64,000 nt of DNA from Phycisphaeraceae bacterium (GTDB lineage: Bacteria; Planctomycetota; Phycisphaerae; Phycisphaerales; SM1A02). The translations under genes were made by a program, and so were the position numbers. The stretch is from NCBI GenBank assembly GCA_019636755.1, contig JAHBWZ010000005.1, positions 186,001-250,000 on the forward strand, read 5' to 3'. Below, one piece after another: positions 8,868-17,407 of this stretch; the stretch's first letter is position 1, and each line of letters starts with the position of its first letter. The notes beneath the pieces were generated by a model, which did no database searches, was not told where the DNA came from, and was given only the letters and a program-made list of their open reading frames with translations.

Positions 8868-9254
8868 TCGTTCTCTCCCGTGAAGTACGCCACACTTTCA
8901 ATGCAGGCGACAAGCGCGACTGGATCCAGCCCCACGCGCGCGATGCAGTCCGAGACCGACTGCGGCGGACCGATGGCCTCGCCCTCACAGCCGTTCTCGT
9001 CACTCCAGTTCGCCATCACATACAGAAGGTCGGGGATCCCGATCACCCCGTCGCCGCTCAGGTCAGGGAGACAGGTGCCGCAGGTTGGACCGCCTCCTGG
9101 ATGCGGCGCGCAGGTCACGCCCCACAACGACAGCACGATGAGCATGTCCTGGAAATCCACAGTCCCGTCACGGTTGATGTCGCCGTAGCACGTGTGCGGG
9201 ATGAGCGCGAAGGCGTGTTCCTGGAGCGGACCCTCGTCATGACTGGCATACCCC
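8864..9254 (-). CDS. Dockerin-like C-terminal part of the HAF protein (shifted frame)
   Basis: This is the continuation of the gene at 9255-10623 in another frame. The frame opens YASHDEGP, passes through GDINRDGTVDFQDML and PDLSGDGVIGIPDLLY, and ends at the stop at 8864. The two Asp-rich GDxxxDG loops are calcium-binding dockerin-like repeats, common at the C-termini of planctomycete secreted proteins. The last part (SVSDCIARVGLDPVALVACI) is a tail I recognise from the same protein class. Internally the fragment could start at an ATG at 9160. It makes biological sense only as the tail of the upstream HAF protein. Confidence 0.6.
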
Positions 9255-10623
9255 AGGCGACGATCCAGCCATTGCTGTTCACGTCGAGAAGGTGACGAAT
9301 CTGCGCATCGTCCCCACAGTGTCCATCCGGTACATGTGCGGGATCCGCGGCGTCAAGGACCTCTGCGGCCCACGGCGGTGACGACGACGGCGACTCGGTC
9401 CAGAGCAGCGGAAGATTCGCGACCGGGACGTAGCCGACGATCTCGCGGGACGCGCCTCCGGAGATGGCCTCTGTGCGAGACGCGTCGAGGCCGGAACCCG
9501 TCGGCAGCGCCGCATGCAGATTCACCAGCGATGCGTTCCCGGCCGGCCAGAGCGCCGCGTGCTGCAAGCACGACGCCCCCGACGTCTGCCACGCGTATCC
9601 CACCGTATCCAGTGCCTGGTTGATGCCGCGCGTGACGGCGCCATGCGGTGGAGGGTCGGGTGGGCAGGGCGGGGGCGGCAGAGAGTCCAGACGCTGCGCG
9701 GCCTGCGGTGACGATGCAAGCGAGGCGACCCAATGGCCCGCGTGTGCGTGCTCGCCGCAACTTGTACAGAATGCACTCTGTGGCGGGCAGCCGGGGTCCC
9801 CCGTGTTCACGATCTGGCTGAGCGATCCCGCGAGGACGCCGTGGCCGAGTGCGTTGAACATGACATCGCCGGGGATGACCCCGGGGATGCACATGCCCAT
9901 GCCGGGGAGTGTGTTCGGAAGAAAACCCGCACCCCAGGTCTGCGTTGCCGGATCGAAGAGGGCCGCGACCGAGGTCACGAACCACCGGCACAACTCCGGA
10001 TCCTGCTGGCACGTCATTCCCTGGAGGCAGAGGACCAGGCACTCTGCCTTCCGCGCCTCTTCGTAGACGACGATCAGACCTGCGGCAGTCTCCGCCGCTG
10101 CGAACGGTCGCGTCCACGACGCGCTCGGGTCGCTGATCCCGGGATTGAACAGCGTGTGCGGGAGCGGCGGCTGCGCCTGCGCGTCATGTGCGGCGAGATG
10201 CCATGCGGCCGCGGTCCCCGCCCCGGGCTCCACTGCGCCGCTCTGACCGACGATGGTCCCCAGATCGGTGATGTCCCGCGCCATCGACGGCGCGCTCGTC
10301 TCAGCGAGTGCGGCGAGATCATGAATGCCCGGCGGTAGTCCGTATCCACCCAGCGGCAGCCAGACTGCGGCGTGTGGCTGGCCGCTCACGCGGACCGCGA
10401 ATGCCACCTGGCCGGACCCGTTGATCCCGAATGTCCCGGTCCCGAGGAACGAGGTGAGATCGGAGTCGCCCACGTCGCCCGGTCGCAGCAGGAACCCGAT
10501 CGGTCCCAGATCAATCAAGTCGTATGGCGGGGCGGCGGACACTGGCTCGGCAGCGAAAGCTGGGGCGGACGGGCCGGCAGTGCCGTCCGGACGCCAGCCG
10601 CCATCAAGCCGCCGCAGTGCCAC
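9115..10623 (-). CDS. HAF-repeat secreted protein, frameshifted near 9251
   Basis: Reads as a probable extracellular HAF-family protein: repeated motifs of the type YDLIDLGPIG, AVWLPLGG, INGSGQVAF, VNSNGWIVAWG. About 455 residues are homologous-looking; after IVAWG the frame runs into nonsense to 9115. Adding one base to the GGGG run (plus-strand CCCC at 9251-9254) restores IVAWGYASHDEGP and joins the dockerin tail. The GTG at 10623 is only a formal start. There is no signal peptide, and an in-frame TGA lies about 65 nt further upstream, so the 5' end may have been lost where the gene abuts the RAYT ruin. Either the gene is decaying or there is a sequencing error plus an unrecognised start. 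Confidence 0.6.
   Translation of the reverse strand: MALRRLDGGWRPDGTAGPSAPAFAAEPVSAAPPYDLIDLGPIGFLLRPGDVGDSDLTSFLGTGTFGINGSGQVAFAVRVSGQPHAAVWLPLGGYGLPPGIHDLAALAETSAPSMARDITDLGTIVGQSGAVEPGAGTAAAWHLAAHDAQAQPPLPHTLFNPGISDPSASWTRPFAAAETAAGLIVVYEEARKAECLVLCLQGMTCQQDPELCRWFVTSVAALFDPATQTWGAGFLPNTLPGMGMCIPGVIPGDVMFNALGHGVLAGSLSQIVNTGDPGCPPQSAFCTSCGEHAHAGHWVASLASSPQAAQRLDSLPPPPCPPDPPPHGAVTRGINQALDTVGYAWQTSGASCLQHAALWPAGNASLVNLHAALPTGSGLDASRTEAISGGASREIVGYVPVANLPLLWTESPSSSPPWAAEVLDAADPAHVPDGHCGDDAQIRHLLDVNSNGWIVAWGMPVMTRVRSRNTPSRSSRTRATATSTVTGLWISRTCSSCCRCGA
9251..9254. other. Site of single-base frameshift (C4/G4 run)
   Basis: The reading frame of the HAF protein moves here. A fifth C on the plus strand would fuse the two frames into one protein of about 585 residues ending at 8864. 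Homopolymer position makes sequencing or slippage error likely. Confidence 0.55.
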
Positions 10624-10802
10624 GGTGCCTGCATGGAAGTCAATATGCCGCCGGGTAACGGCGTGATAATTGGCACAGATGGATCAGATCAAGGATTAGC
10701 CGCGCGCGATTCCTCCAGGTTGCAGATCAACCACGTTTTTTCCTTCCACACACCAGCTGGCGACCTGCAGCCTCTAACTCGGCACTCAATGGAGTGTGTG
10801 CC

Positions 10803-10814
10803 TTTTTTTTTTTT
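10803..10814 (+). repeat. T12 homopolymer tract
   Basis: Twelve consecutive T in a strongly GC-rich genome. The flanks GTGTGCC and CGATG resemble a second site at 11211-11225 (GTGTCC, T5, CGATG). It lies inside non-coding, degenerate sequence. Confidence 0.6.
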
Positions 10815-10845
10815 CGATGCCGCGCCACCGCCACGACAGCTACCG

Positions 10846-10938
10846 TCATGGACACACCGCCAAACCACCGTCAGCCTCGGTCGTAATCACGGTCCGCAGG
10901 CCTACCATTCAGCCACGGTCATGGCCACACCCGCCGGC
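10846..10938 (+). repeat. Two REP-like units left of the RAYT ruin
   Basis: TCATGGACACACC at 10846-10858 and TCATGGCCACACCCGCCGGC at 10919-10938. The second differs at one position from the copies at 7807 and (inverted) 12471. They lie downstream of the decayed transposase, which is transcribed leftward. Confidence 0.55.
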
Positions 10939-11199
10939 CACCTGCCGGCGGCCGAAGGATGCGATCCTGGCAGCCCGACAGGTGCATCAGGCCCCCGTCC
11001 GAGTCAGCATGACGGCTGGTTGAGTGACTCCCATCCGCGGTGGCCCGCGCGGATCCGGCCTGATCCGCGCGGCGCGGCCAACCCAGGCGATCCGCCATGA
11101 TCTACTCCAGCAGCTGCCGAACCGCGTGATAAACCACGTCACCGGAACCGCCAGGCGCACCGTGGTGCAGGGCACAGTCAGCAGCAGCTGCGCCGTGCC

Positions 11200-12470
11200 A
11201 TCGCAGCGGGTGTCCTTTTTCGATGGGTGACCACCGGTCCTCGTGTGCCGCGGCGGCCACTCTCGACAACCTTCCCGCCTCGACGCTGCGCCACGCCAGG
11301 TGCGATCGTCCTGTCAGCCACCGCGCCACTGCGGCGCCGACTCAGTGCTGCCGCTGAACGTGCCAGTAGTTCTAGAGCCTCGACATCGCCAGCAAATTCC
11401 CTCCCGAGCGCACAGGTGGCAGCATCGGCAGGCATCCATGCCGCCTCCGTCACGGACCCATCTGGGCGGATCTGGTCAGATCTGCAAGCGGTAAGGGGCG
11501 ATGGCTCCGGAATCACGCCTCTTGATTGGCACGCTGCACCCGTGCAACGGCGTCCCACCATCATCAAGGAAGGCAATGGCAGCCATTGCGAACACCATTA
11601 AACGCCAGCCGCCGACAGGTTCGAGGGCCCTGAGAGCAGCAGTGCCCGGCATTCTCGCTCACCTCACGCCGGGAGTGCAGGGCAGGGCCGGCTGCAGTGC
11701 GATCGCACGCAGCTTCTCCTGTGCGGCAGCGACTTCACCGGCGAGCTCTGCGGCTGGGGTCACGGGTCCTGAGTTCTCGATCAGATCTCTGCGACGACAG
11801 AAGCTCATAGTCGTCGACGATCCGGCAACGATGCGGGGGCGGGGTTCAGAGCGACATAGACCGTAATGAGCCGTGTACTTCGGCATCAATGCGACGATCG
11901 ACTTGAATCGTCCCTCGAAGCAGTGCCCGGTGACATCGTCATCGAGATTGATGATGCGGGCGAAGTTCTGCGAAGAACATGGTGATGTGAAATCGGCGAG
12001 ATCACGGCGCTGTCCAGGGCAATGAGTTCGGGGTCCGCAAAGGCAGCGTCGATTTCCTCCGGCTGGGCGGGCAGCGAGCGATCGATCCGCTTTCGCCGTC
12101 GCGAGGCATGGAAATCGGGTAGCGCGTGCGGTGAGCGCGCGACCTCTGATCAGACAGGCGAGACGAAGGTGGATGAGTCAGGCGACGGTGGAAGTGGTTC
12201 GGGAGGATCGCCACGCTCCGGACATCGTCAGCGCAGATCTGGGCAAGTTGCTCCAAGTCGTTTCGCGCGAGCGCCTGCGCTCTCGGCATTGAGCAGGCCG
12301 ATGCGCCCAGACACCGCAGACGCGAGTGGCAGGTGACGGGCTGGGTCGGATCAAAGATACGGTGTCTTAGTGTTGCCGCTGGACCCCGGCCGATCCACCA
12401 CACGCAGGGCGGTTCTGATTTGGCAGATAGCCTGGTGCGCGACTGGCTCCTGCGCATTCAGGCCGGCCCT
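11200..12470 (-). pseudogene. Decayed REP-associated tyrosine transposase (RAYT, Y1_Tnp)
   Basis: No open frame survives, but fragments in order on the minus strand match a Y1 (IS200-like, HUH) transposase. They are: RNDLEQLAQICADDV (about 12275-12230); ILPNHFH, the HUH histidine pair (about 12210-12190); EEIDAAFADPELIAL (about 12060-12015); INLDDDVTGHCFEGRFKSI (about 11955-11893), corresponding to the family's EDEVTGHFWEGRFK; and VEALELLARS (about 11390-11360) of the long C-terminal extension. Several frameshifts and stops separate them. RAYTs mobilise or maintain REP repeats, and REP-like units flank this ruin on both sides. Base composition is less GC-rich than in neighbouring genes. The rest of 10624-12795 holds no intact gene that I can support. 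Confidence 0.65.
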
Positions 12471-12640
12471 GCCGACGGGTGTGGCCATGACGGCCCCAGG
12501 GCCTGCCGATGGGTGTGTCCGTAAACTCCCAGGCGCTCCACCGGAAATTAGGGTGTGTCCAGATCGACTCCGACCGACTCCGGGAGTGGTGTGTCCAGTC
12601 CGACTCCCAGTCCGACTCCCCGGGAGTGGTGTGTCCAGAC
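12471..12640 (-). repeat. REP-like repeat cluster right of the RAYT ruin
   Basis: Units in inverse orientation to those at 7.8 kb: GCCGACGGGTGTGGCCATGA (12471-12490), GCCGATGGGTGTGTCC (12505-12520), GGGTGTGTCC (12551-12560), and two copies of a palindrome-bearing unit ACTCC-GGGAGT-GGTGTGTCCAG (about 12577-12598 and 12616-12638). The paired ACTCC/GGGAGT arms next to a conserved GTGTGTCC head fit the hairpin-plus-head layout of REP sequences. Confidence 0.6.
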
Positions 12641-12795
12641 CTGCTCAGACCTGCTCCCGGATCGATCCGGATCAATTCGCACGCCCGACTCGTGCCGACA
12701 TCACCCGCTTGGCGACCCTGGGACTCCCGGCGCCGCGGTGGTGCATGACCGGCAGGTCCGCACGCGCCCCCGCCTTCAGCGCCGACGCAGGGCGA

Positions 12796-14211
12796 TCAGG
12801 CGCCGCTCCACCGCATGACCCGCTCCTGGCGCCATGCCTCGACACCCAGCTTGATGGCGACCATCGTCGAGCAGCCGAGTTCGATATTGCACGCGAGCGG
12901 CGCACTCTCGCGGATCGCGTCGAGGAAATTGCCCATGTGATCGCGCCGCGGGGGCACCGACAGGTCGGTGAATGCCCGGCCCGGCCGCTCATCATGCGAG
13001 CTGTCCGTGCCCTCGCCGGCGCGGGCGGGGAACCGGATGTCGCCGGCATTCGCGGCACGGAACTCCGGAGCCCACGCGGACTGTTCGGTCAGCCGGATCC
13101 CTCCCGCGCGCACGCCGCGGTCGAAGTCGCCTCCGAAGTGCATCGTCCCGTGCTGGCCGCGGATCATGTCGGGGATGCCGACATCATTGGTCATCACGCT
13201 GGCAAGCACGATCGTGTGCTCGCTGGGATAGTCGATCGTGAGGATGAACGTGTCCGGAATGTCCCGCTCGTCCTTCTCGATCCAGCGCCCGCCGGCGGCA
13301 CTCACGCGAAGCGGATACTCGCCGTCGGGACCACTGATGGCGATGAGCAGCGGCGCCAGTTTGTGATACAGCAGGTCTGTCGCGACGCCGCCGTTGTAGG
13401 CAAAATACTTGCGGAATCGGAAGAAGTGATCGGGGTTCCATGGGATCCGCTCGGCCAGGCCCCACTCGTGTCCGAGCCAGCGGTCCCACCATACGTAGCC
13501 TTCCGCGTCCGGCGCCTGCGCGGGGCCGGCATCCGGGTCGATGCGCCAGTTGAACTGCCCTTCGCGGGAGTTCCGGCAGTACGACGCCTGGCTCCACGTG
13601 ACCTTGCCGATGCGCCCCGCCGCGATCGCATCGCGCGCGGCCCACCACTGGCCATCGCTTGTGCCCTGCGGGCCCACCTGCAGCACACGCCCGGTCCGAC
13701 GGACGGCGTCGCGGCACTCGATGGCCTGTTCCACGGTCAGCGACAGCGGCTTCTCGCAGTAGACGTCCTTGCCGGCCTCCATCGCCTCGATCGCCATCTT
13801 CGTGTGCCAGTGGTCCGGTGTCGCGATGAGGACACAGTCGACGGCGCGGTCATCGAGCACGTCGCGGTACTCCATCGTCGCCGCGGAGTCCGTGCCCTCG
13901 ATGACCTTCGTGGCCGCAAGAAGCCGCCGCCGGTACACGTCGCAGACCCGGGCGACGCGCACTCGATCGGCGGACGCGCGGCGCACGAGATCCCGCAGGT
14001 GAGCGGTGCCCATCCCTCCGGTGCCGATGACGCCGAACGCGAGGCGCTCGTTGGCGCCGAGGACGCGTGCGAACGACCGCGCGGGAAGGAACGCGCTGCC
14101 GGCGAGCGCGGCGCCGGTGGCGAGACCGGTCCGCAGGAAGGTACGCCGCGAGCAGCGGGCGCTGCGGTCGCGATCGGGTCCGGACGGGGTGTGAACGCGC
14201 GGGTCCGACAT
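12796..14211 (-). CDS. Tat-exported Gfo/Idh/MocA-family oxidoreductase
   Basis: 471 residues. A twin-arginine signal (SRRTFLRTG at about 21-29, then an Ala/Gly-rich hydrophobic stretch) sends the folded, cofactor-loaded enzyme to the periplasm. The Rossmann domain has GVIGTGGMGTAH, the substrate-entry motif ATPDHWHTKMAIEAM and the signature CEKPLSLT. The C-terminal half is the beta-sheet substrate domain (YNGGVATDLLYH). Family members are NAD(P)-dependent sugar or polyol dehydrogenases or retaining glycosidases. Planctomycetes encode many secreted paralogues and individual substrates cannot be inferred. Start chosen at the ATG at 14211, directly ahead of the Tat motif; the frame stays open further upstream only by composition. 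Confidence 0.9.
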   Translation of the reverse strand: MSDPRVHTPSGPDRDRSARCSRRTFLRTGLATGAALAGSAFLPARSFARVLGANERLAFGVIGTGGMGTAHLRDLVRRASADRVRVARVCDVYRRRLLAATKVIEGTDSAATMEYRDVLDDRAVDCVLIATPDHWHTKMAIEAMEAGKDVYCEKPLSLTVEQAIECRDAVRRTGRVLQVGPQGTSDGQWWAARDAIAAGRIGKVTWSQASYCRNSREGQFNWRIDPDAGPAQAPDAEGYVWWDRWLGHEWGLAERIPWNPDHFFRFRKYFAYNGGVATDLLYHKLAPLLIAISGPDGEYPLRVSAAGGRWIEKDERDIPDTFILTIDYPSEHTIVLASVMTNDVGIPDMIRGQHGTMHFGGDFDRGVRAGGIRLTEQSAWAPEFRAANAGDIRFPARAGEGTDSSHDERPGRAFTDLSVPPRRDHMGNFLDAIRESAPLACNIELGCSTMVAIKLGVEAWRQERVMRWSGA

Positions 14212-14350
14212 CGGGTGGCTCCGGCCCGGGGTGCCTCGGGCGTGCAGGGTGGAAGGAGGCGCTGGTCGCGACGGGCACGATCGGCCGCGACCGCCGGGGC
14301 ATGATCGTTCGGACCGCGGTCGACCGCAACGCGGCGAGGCCGGATCCGGG

Positions 14351-14356
14351 TAGCCT
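14351..14356 (+). promoter_or_regulatory. -10 element of the DUF885-like gene (near-leaderless)
   Basis: TAGCCT is followed by 10 nt and the ATG at 14367, leaving a leader of at most a few nucleotides. Confidence 0.4.
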
Positions 14357-14366
14357 GTCCGCTCCC

Positions 14367-16070
14367 ATGGGCAGGCCACGACAGACACCCCTCCGAGAAC
14401 AGCGTCGCCGCCGCGCGGCGATGGCCGGGCCCGTCCGGTCCGCGATGCTCGCGGTGGTGGCCTGCGTCGCGACGGGGACGCTGTCGCATGCCCGGACGTC
14501 GACGCCGACCGGGGCGGCACCGATGCAGGGACCGGCGCGACAGCGCGGACCGGCGACCGGGACCGACGGATGGGTCGGCGGGGTGCTCGTCGGCGATCGC
14601 GAGCCGGCGGCCCTGCTTGAGCGGCACCTCTCCTCGCTCCCGCCGCCGGGCGAGCGCACACTCCAGGACTGGCTGGCGGACGCCGAGGAGATCGGACGGG
14701 CGCTCGGCGCGCTGACGGACCGGCTGAGCGCCCATCGCCGCGCGGGCAGTGCCCTCGCGGCCGGGCTTGCGCTCCCGGCGCACGATCGAGCGGTGCGGCT
14801 CCTGGCCGGAGATCTCACCGGCCGCGTCTTCGCGGCGTGGGCCGGCGATCGTACGGACGCGGTCGCGCGCTTCGGCGCGCGTGTGATTCCATCGCTGGAC
14901 CAGCGCGCCCGAAGCGTCACCGTGCCGCTGCTGCATGATCGACTGTCCGCATACCGCGCGGAACTCGGCGCCCACATCGCCGCATGGACCGCGCCTGCCG
15001 GCGAAGGCGAGCCCCCGCCGCCGGCAGGCATCGCTCATCATGTTCCGTTCGGCGCCGGTGCGTCCGATGACGGTGCTGCGTGGACATGGCAGCGCGTGGC
15101 CAGGCTCACCGGGGAGACCGACGGCGTCGAGCGACTGGAGGATCGACTGCGCTTCGATCTTCAACGGGCGCGGTCGCAGGTGCTGATCGCCGTGCGCGCT
15201 GTCGAGGATCTCCTGCAGACTGTTGCCCCGGCCGACTCGGCGCCGGACGATACCGCGGCACTCCGGACGGTGATCGAAACGCTGCGGGAGGATGCTCACT
15301 GGTCATTCAGCGAGGACGATGTACTCCTGCGCGAGGCGGCGATGCTGGCGAAGCGGCTCGACGGTCGCATGGAGGGCCTGACATCCGCGCCGGCGCCGGC
15401 GCCGTACGGCCTTGGACTCGGCGCGGTCGATCGCGCCGAGTGGCGCCCGGCGGATCCGCCCGGCGGGCGTTCGGCGACGATCGTGCTTCCGGTCGCGGCG
15501 AACTGGCCGGGGGCGTGCTGCCTGCTTCCGGCCACGATCGCCGGATTCGTGCTTGGCGAGCACGCGCTCGCATCCCGGGGCGGGCGGGACGCGGAGTCGG
15601 AGCGGTCGAACGCGTCAGGAGATCTGATCGGACCGATCGTCGTGCTTGCCGCGATACGCGACATCGGCGATCCGGCGTTCGACGGGCCTGTCCCCGCGCT
15701 GGGAAAGCGTCTTCTCGAACTCGACCTCGCCGTGCTCGGCGTGGTCGATGCCGGACTCGCCCTGCGCCGGTGGTCACGGCAGGAGGCCATCGAATTCGTG
15801 GGCGCGCACCTGCCGGTGCGGCCGGATGCGGCTGGTCGGCTGGTCGACGCGATCGCGTCGGATCCCGGGCGAAGGATGGCTGAGGCGCGGCTCCATGTCC
15901 TGCTTCGGACCGAGTGGCTCCGCTTCGAGCGGGAACTCGCCGGCGCCGCGTCGCCGAAGGTGTTTCATGACCTCATCATCGAGGGCGCAGGAAGCGGTGG
16001 ACTGACAGGGATCCGCGCACGCCTGGAACGACATCGATCGCGCCTGCCGATCGGCGGAAGCTATGACTGA
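14367..16070 (+). CDS. Secreted DUF885-like protein
   Basis: 567 residues from the ATG at 14367; an alternative ATG at 14421 would begin directly at the signal peptide (MAGPVRSAMLAVVACVATG). The body is alpha-helical. The C-terminal part (LLELDLAVLGVVDAGL, WSRQEAIEFV, then a terminal helix ending HDLII) resembles the end of the DUF885 family of putative metallopeptidases. The family's usual histidine-rich motif is not clearly present; FVLGEHALAS is the nearest candidate, so activity may be lost or altered. It overlaps or abuts the following terpene-cyclase-fold gene, suggesting a two-gene operon. Confidence 0.55.
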   Translation: MGRPRQTPLREQRRRRAAMAGPVRSAMLAVVACVATGTLSHARTSTPTGAAPMQGPARQRGPATGTDGWVGGVLVGDREPAALLERHLSSLPPPGERTLQDWLADAEEIGRALGALTDRLSAHRRAGSALAAGLALPAHDRAVRLLAGDLTGRVFAAWAGDRTDAVARFGARVIPSLDQRARSVTVPLLHDRLSAYRAELGAHIAAWTAPAGEGEPPPPAGIAHHVPFGAGASDDGAAWTWQRVARLTGETDGVERLEDRLRFDLQRARSQVLIAVRAVEDLLQTVAPADSAPDDTAALRTVIETLREDAHWSFSEDDVLLREAAMLAKRLDGRMEGLTSAPAPAPYGLGLGAVDRAEWRPADPPGGRSATIVLPVAANWPGACCLLPATIAGFVLGEHALASRGGRDAESERSNASGDLIGPIVVLAAIRDIGDPAFDGPVPALGKRLLELDLAVLGVVDAGLALRRWSRQEAIEFVGAHLPVRPDAAGRLVDAIASDPGRRMAEARLHVLLRTEWLRFERELAGAASPKVFHDLIIEGAGSGGLTGIRARLERHRSRLPIGGSYD

Positions 16071-16089
16071 TCGAGGAGACCGACGACCC

Positions 16090-17406
16090 GTGAACGCACA
16101 GCGCTGCCGGACTGCCGCATGGATCCTCACGATCGTCGCCGCTTCCGCTGCGGGGAGCCGCGCCACGGCGGCGGCCGAAGTGGCGCGGCAGGGAGTCGCG
16201 ACCTCGGCGGTACCGCGCGGGGCGGACGAAGCGCCTGCGCCGGAGTCCCGTACACCGCTGACCGCGGACCGCGCGATCGCCATACTGCCCTCGTCCATCG
16301 AGTTCCTGCTCGGCGCCGCGGAGGGCGTGGAGGATGCAGAGTGGCCGTACGAAGGCGTGTATCGCGTGCGCGGCGCTATCCCGATCGGATACCGCGTCGG
16401 CGGAACGTCGATCGTCGCCCGGATGCTCCTTCTGGCGCCCGGTGCCGCAGACGATGCACGGCGGCTGGAGGCGATCCGGCGCGCGGTCGCATTCGTCATC
16501 GACGCCGCCGATCATCCGCTCATGGATCCGACCCCGATCGGGACCTACGACACGCGCGGCTGGGGCTGGGCATACGGGCTGCACTTCCTGCTGGAGGTCC
16601 GGCGCACGCTCGGCCGCGACGCGATCGGCGATCGAGGAGACGCGGTGATCAGGACGTACGTCGAGCGACTCGAGGGGACCGTCATCCCCGGGAGCGGCGG
16701 GTGGAACTACGCCCGGCGCGGCGGCTTCGACCGGCCGGGGCCTTCCTCGCCGTTCATGACCGCCTCGACACTCGAGGCCCTTGGCCTGGCGGCGCACGAG
16801 GGCTTCCCGGTCGACGCCGACGTCATCGCGCAGGCGCTGGTCGCACTGGAGCAGGCGCGGACCGATGCAGGCGCGTTCGTCTACGCCGGGGCCGCGCGAC
16901 CCGGGCAGCCGGATCAGCTTCCGGGCGCGGTGGGCCGGATGCTTGCGGCGGAACTGCTGCTGCACCTGCATGGACGATCGTCCGTGGTGCAGGTCCGCGG
17001 TGCGCTGGACGCATTCCTGGTGCACTGGGAGCGCCTGGAGGAGCGTCGCGCTCGGACCGGCACGCACGAGCCGCCGTACGGCGTCGCGCCGTATTACTTC
17101 TTCTACGCCCACCGCTTCGCGGCCCGTGCCATCGAGGTACTCCCGCCCGGCGAACGAGAGGAGTACCGCCGGCACCTGCGCGCGCGGCTCTTCCAGGTGC
17201 GTGGCGAGGACGGCACATGGAACGATCGCGTCTTCCCGCGATCGCGCGCGTACGCGACGGCGATGGCCATGGAGGTGATTCTGGCACCGTCCCTGGCGCC
17301 GATCCGCGTGCGACCCGCTGAGGCGGAGGTGCTGCCGGATGACGCTGGCGCTGAGGCGCGGCCGGACGCACGGCGACGGCGCATCCCGGCGCAGCGCGCG
17401 GAGTGA
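16090..17406 (+). CDS. Secreted protein with prenyltransferase/squalene-cyclase repeats
   Basis: 438 residues. A signal peptide (about 8-32) is followed by an alpha/alpha-barrel-type repeat region. GWGWAYGLHFLLEVRRTLG, GGWNYARRGG and SSPFMTASTLEALGLA match the repeat pattern of squalene-hopene cyclase and prenyltransferase beta subunits. The DxDD catalytic motif of cyclases is not visible, so it is probably a non-enzymatic or divergent secreted member of a family expanded in planctomycetes. The GTG at 16090 is preferred because GAGGAGA lies 10 nt upstream; an ATG at 16063 overlaps the previous stop. It ends 1 bp from the convergent metallo-beta-lactamase gene. Confidence 0.65.
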   Translation: MNAQRCRTAAWILTIVAASAAGSRATAAAEVARQGVATSAVPRGADEAPAPESRTPLTADRAIAILPSSIEFLLGAAEGVEDAEWPYEGVYRVRGAIPIGYRVGGTSIVARMLLLAPGAADDARRLEAIRRAVAFVIDAADHPLMDPTPIGTYDTRGWGWAYGLHFLLEVRRTLGRDAIGDRGDAVIRTYVERLEGTVIPGSGGWNYARRGGFDRPGPSSPFMTASTLEALGLAAHEGFPVDADVIAQALVALEQARTDAGAFVYAGAARPGQPDQLPGAVGRMLAAELLLHLHGRSSVVQVRGALDAFLVHWERLEERRARTGTHEPPYGVAPYYFFYAHRFAARAIEVLPPGEREEYRRHLRARLFQVRGEDGTWNDRVFPRSRAYATAMAMEVILAPSLAPIRVRPAEAEVLPDDAGAEARPDARRRRIPAQRAE

Positions 17407-17407
17407 G

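Noticed and set aside
10624-10690. The translated string NYHAVTRRHIDF upstream of the HAF gene, resembling a transposase N-terminus.
   Set aside because: The resemblance covers only a few residues, no further transposase motif follows in that frame, and it lies downstream of the RAYT ruin in its orientation.
14212-14661. An N-terminal extension of 150 residues for the Gfo/Idh/MocA protein.
   Set aside because: The Tat signal must be at the N-terminus, and it follows ATG 14211 by 20 residues; the extension is composition-driven.
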